Assembly: GCA_965199935.1 (NCBI GenBank)
Contig: CBDATD010000001.1
Coordinates: forward strand, 124,001-188,000
From: JAPPLG01 sp965199935
Lineage (GTDB): Bacteria; Bdellovibrionota; Bdellovibrionia; Bdellovibrionales; UBA1609
Length of the DNA: 64,000 bases
Direction: 5' to 3'
Each line of letters begins with the position of its first letter. Positions within the stretch are counted from its first letter, which is position 1. The notes beneath the pieces were generated by a model. It had not been told where the DNA came from, made no database searches, and saw only the letters and a list, made by a program, of their open reading frames with translations. The position numbers and the translations under genes were made by a program. Shown piece by piece: positions 61,661-64,000 of this stretch.

Positions 61661-63087
61661 ATGAATTTAAGTAATGGAAGAAAATTTATTAAGACATTTT
61701 TTAGAGCGGGCTTTCGCGTCCTTCTCGCATTTCAGCTTTACTTGACCTCTTCCCCTGTTTACGCCGCCAGTCCAGACCACCCCAGCCTGGAAGATGAAAG
61801 TATTTTTCTCCTGGATATGAACACTCATATCAATGAAGGAACTATTGATGAATTTTTACACCAGCACAGAGAAAAACTGTCTAAGAACCAAGAAGACTAT
61901 AAACAAAGATTTGATTATTTTAGACTCAGCGGCCAGGTGGTTCATTTGATCAACCATGTCGTCAAAAAAACAGATGAAGGCTCTAAAGTGACAGAGGAAA
62001 TCCGAGACAGAATTGATATGGACACCTCAGATGTACATCTCTTTTCCAAACCTATCCGCCGGATGAGCCTGCATCAACCTGCACAAGAGGAAAACAATTT
62101 AGAAAACCTTCAACATCCAGAACAGAAAGAAGGCTGGGCTTTTTTAGAAGGCATCTCCAACCAGCAGGTTCAAGTCCGTCATTATTTCCCCGACTTTGAC
62201 ATCAAGGCTCAGGCTGAAAATGACTTGTTTACAGCTTTCCTGGATTCAAAAAAAGGACTGGTGCTCATCTACAAACCCTACGCCCAGACATACATAGGAA
62301 AAGCCCCTATCCCTATTATTCAACTATCTCCGGAAGCTTATCAAAAATCACCGCCAACGTGGCCCAGAGAAAAAAGGGATCAACTGTCTCTTGAATTTAT
62401 GAATTCTCAAAATTTTAAGCCTTTCGACTCCATTTCAAAAAACGCCCTCTTTCCAGGAGATCCTTCCTCTAAATCTAATTTTACAAAGCATAGAAGATTT
62501 TCGGAAGGAGGCCTGGTTCTTGTCCGCACCAATTCTGAAGGCAAGAGACACCTTATCAAATACGCCAGCCAGCATTATATGCTGGACCGGACTTCCTACG
62601 CTTATCAAGCTGTCGCACTGATGGTGACTGCTGAAGACAGTGCAGATCATCTGAATAATCTTGAGGCCAATCAAGAATTTAATCAGAAAGTGGAGAGTTT
62701 ATTGGAGCAGGGAAAAGAATTTTTAAGTTTAAATATATCCTCTGTTTTACTGCGCCAGAGTATTCACAGGCTGGCGGCTGTTTTATTCTGGTATTCAATT
62801 TGTCATCGACAAATGTCAAAAAACTCACTGTCGAATGTTCGTTGAACCCGAAAGACAGAGCATACAAAAAAAAATCCAGAAAAATTAGAAGAACAGCCGC
62901 ATCTTTATCTCAAATTCGGAACCGATTTAAAAATTTTGGAAGTAAAACTTTCAAGGCTGTCAAACATCCTCTCACACTCACTGCTGGTACTTTGATTCTG
63001 GTCAACGTTTTATGGCCGTCTCTGCTTCCAATGTTTTTTGAAAAAAACCGTAAGCGGTATCAGCGGTATTCCAACAAAATGCATTAG
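61661..63087 (+). pseudogene. Exported protein of unknown function with a frameshift
   Basis: The first frame (to 62845) has a signal-like N-terminus (FRVLLAFQLYLTSSPVYAAS) and an unknown 370-residue region with VLIYKPYAQTYIGKAPIPI and KYASQHYMLDRTSYAYQAV. Near 62755-62765 the coding pattern moves to the -1 frame: SQAGGCFILVFNLSSTNVKK and on to 63087, with a membrane segment (LTLTAGTLILVNVLWPSLLP) close to the end. The 62800 frame alone starts at a TTG without ribosome binding site, so one broken gene is more likely than two. An ATG at 61661 or TTG at 61658 both follow GAGGAG. Confidence 0.55.
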
Positions 63088-63089
63088 AC

Positions 63090-64000
63090 ATGAATCAAAA
63101 TAATTGGAATCATTTCGATACTCTTTTCAAACACGTTTTGACAGCAGGTGTTGTGGTGTTTGCCGGCCTGTGGATGTTTGGGGGACTGCTGTACAAGGGG
63201 CCTCAAACAGCCTCTCAAATACTCTCTTCAAACCAACGAACAAAGCAGTTAAAAATGACAGCTTACCTGCAAGACATAGCAGAACGCATTGAAAAAGAGC
63301 GAAAGATGCACGGCAGATTTACGATGCCTATTCGAATGCTGATTAGACTCTCCATGAGATTTAACGCCCTCTTTTTACAGCCCTTTTACGTGTATATTAT
63401 GAAATACGTCCTTGGACAGCCGGTCTTTGCCCATGCCTACAAACTTGGGCTTCATCCTGGGGATACAGCCTATAATGAAAGCGGCCGGCGTTTGAGGCTG
63501 GGATGGATGAGGCCGACATGGGCTGAACAGAATTCATCCGCGTGGGGAAGCAGTCCAACAGACGTTGAAGAAAGATACAGGCTTCAACATAGAGCGGCCG
63601 AAAAACAAAAGAGAATACGAAATGCCGCGTTCCTGCTGGCTACAATGGCTGTAAACGATTCACCAGAGGATGTGAGCGATTTTAGAATCGGCACCTACAG
63701 TGTCAGAGAAGATCTGAAAAGAATTTACAGCGACTCTGAACTGCAAAAAAAACATGACTGGATTTTTGTTATGCTGTCTAAAGACATGATGTCGGAAATA
63801 GATCTGATAGATTTAGATAGGATTGCCGACATAAAAAAACGCATCTGGGATCACTACTATGATAAGGCTGTTCTTTATGCTCAAGAGTATAAACCTTCAA
63901 AGGGAATTCAGTTTAGAAAATGGCTGGCTAAGGAGCCTATGTTCCGGTTTTGGACCTCAGTCTTTACGGTCAACTCAGACCTGGTCCGTCTTTTTCAATC
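63090..64000 (+). CDS. Membrane-associated protein of unknown function (partial)
   Basis: An open frame from ATG 63090, two bases after the previous stop, to the window edge (303 residues, no stop seen). One membrane segment near the N-terminus (VLTAGVVVFAGLWMFGGLLY) precedes a long, basic and aromatic-rich region with a repeated-helix look (YLQDIAERIEKERKMHGRFT). No family recognised. Together with the preceding two genes it forms a plus-strand unit of unknown envelope proteins after fusA. Confidence 0.6.
   Translation, partial: MNQNNWNHFDTLFKHVLTAGVVVFAGLWMFGGLLYKGPQTASQILSSNQRTKQLKMTAYLQDIAERIEKERKMHGRFTMPIRMLIRLSMRFNALFLQPFYVYIMKYVLGQPVFAHAYKLGLHPGDTAYNESGRRLRLGWMRPTWAEQNSSAWGSSPTDVEERYRLQHRAAEKQKRIRNAAFLLATMAVNDSPEDVSDFRIGTYSVREDLKRIYSDSELQKKHDWIFVMLSKDMMSEIDLIDLDRIADIKKRIWDHYYDKAVLYAQEYKPSKGIQFRKWLAKEPMFRFWTSVFTVNSDLVRLFQ

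Noticed and set aside
62800..63087. Separate small basic membrane protein gene
   Set aside because: It would start at a TTG without ribosome binding site, and the frame is open upstream as the natural continuation of the preceding gene; treated as one frameshifted gene.

Overview
Organism. The window looks like a Gram-negative bacterium of roughly 40% GC. The gene order secY-adk-rpmJ-rpsM-rpsK-rpoA resembles Bdellovibrio-like and former deltaproteobacterial genomes more than gammaproteobacteria, but this is inference from gene order only. About 25 exported proteins or lipoproteins are encoded here, including ankyrin, leucine-rich, HEAT-like and other repeat proteins and a large M9-type collagenase. 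That suggests a predatory, parasitic or host-associated life. I see no CRISPR array, complete prophage or complete insertion sequence.

Layout. 1-12 kb (minus strand) is one compact S10-spc-alpha ribosomal protein operon from rpsJ to rpoA, which is cut by the window edge. Many neighbours overlap as ATGA or GTGA. It lacks rplX (L24), rpsN (S14) and rpsD (S4) at their usual places, and L3 and L4 carry long charged extensions. 12-17 kb holds epmA, a glutathione-reductase-like gene, a lipoprotein, purA and the tRNA-Lys/tRNA-Glu pair. 17-20.2 kb is a small island next to tRNA-Glu: GIY-YIG nuclease genes, a DUF4041-type gene split by a frameshift, a C-terminal enolase fragment and short repeats resembling an insertion-sequence end. 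20.2-34.8 kb encodes mostly exported proteins. 34.8-45.7 kb is metabolic: dusB, a dipeptide-type ABC transporter without its ATPases, ung, then a plus-strand run of dapF, a ferredoxin reductase, icd, dedA and a Sua5/TsaC gene. 45.7-56.8 kb is a second accessory block of exported repeat and cysteine-rich proteins. 57.2-64 kb (plus) has a short mltG, fusA with an apparent +1 frameshift, and three unknown genes, two of them also frameshifted.

Main unexplained signals. (1) A palindrome of the form GTGTA-N5-TACAC lies upstream of six accessory transcription units, in five cases 72-89 bp from the start codon; this looks like a shared operator for exported proteins. (2) The exported 806-residue protein at 45.7-48.1 kb carries four domains resembling the RNA polymerase alpha C-terminal domain. 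(3) An exported 899-residue protein consists of 21 near-identical repeats of 34-35 residues, with a remnant of a second copy just upstream. (4) Four genes are broken by apparent single-base shifts, at least two of them in homopolymers, including the core gene fusA. (5) Several small genes were found by reading the sequence directly: rpmJ, rpmD, a 47-residue secreted peptide and a 57-residue lipoprotein.
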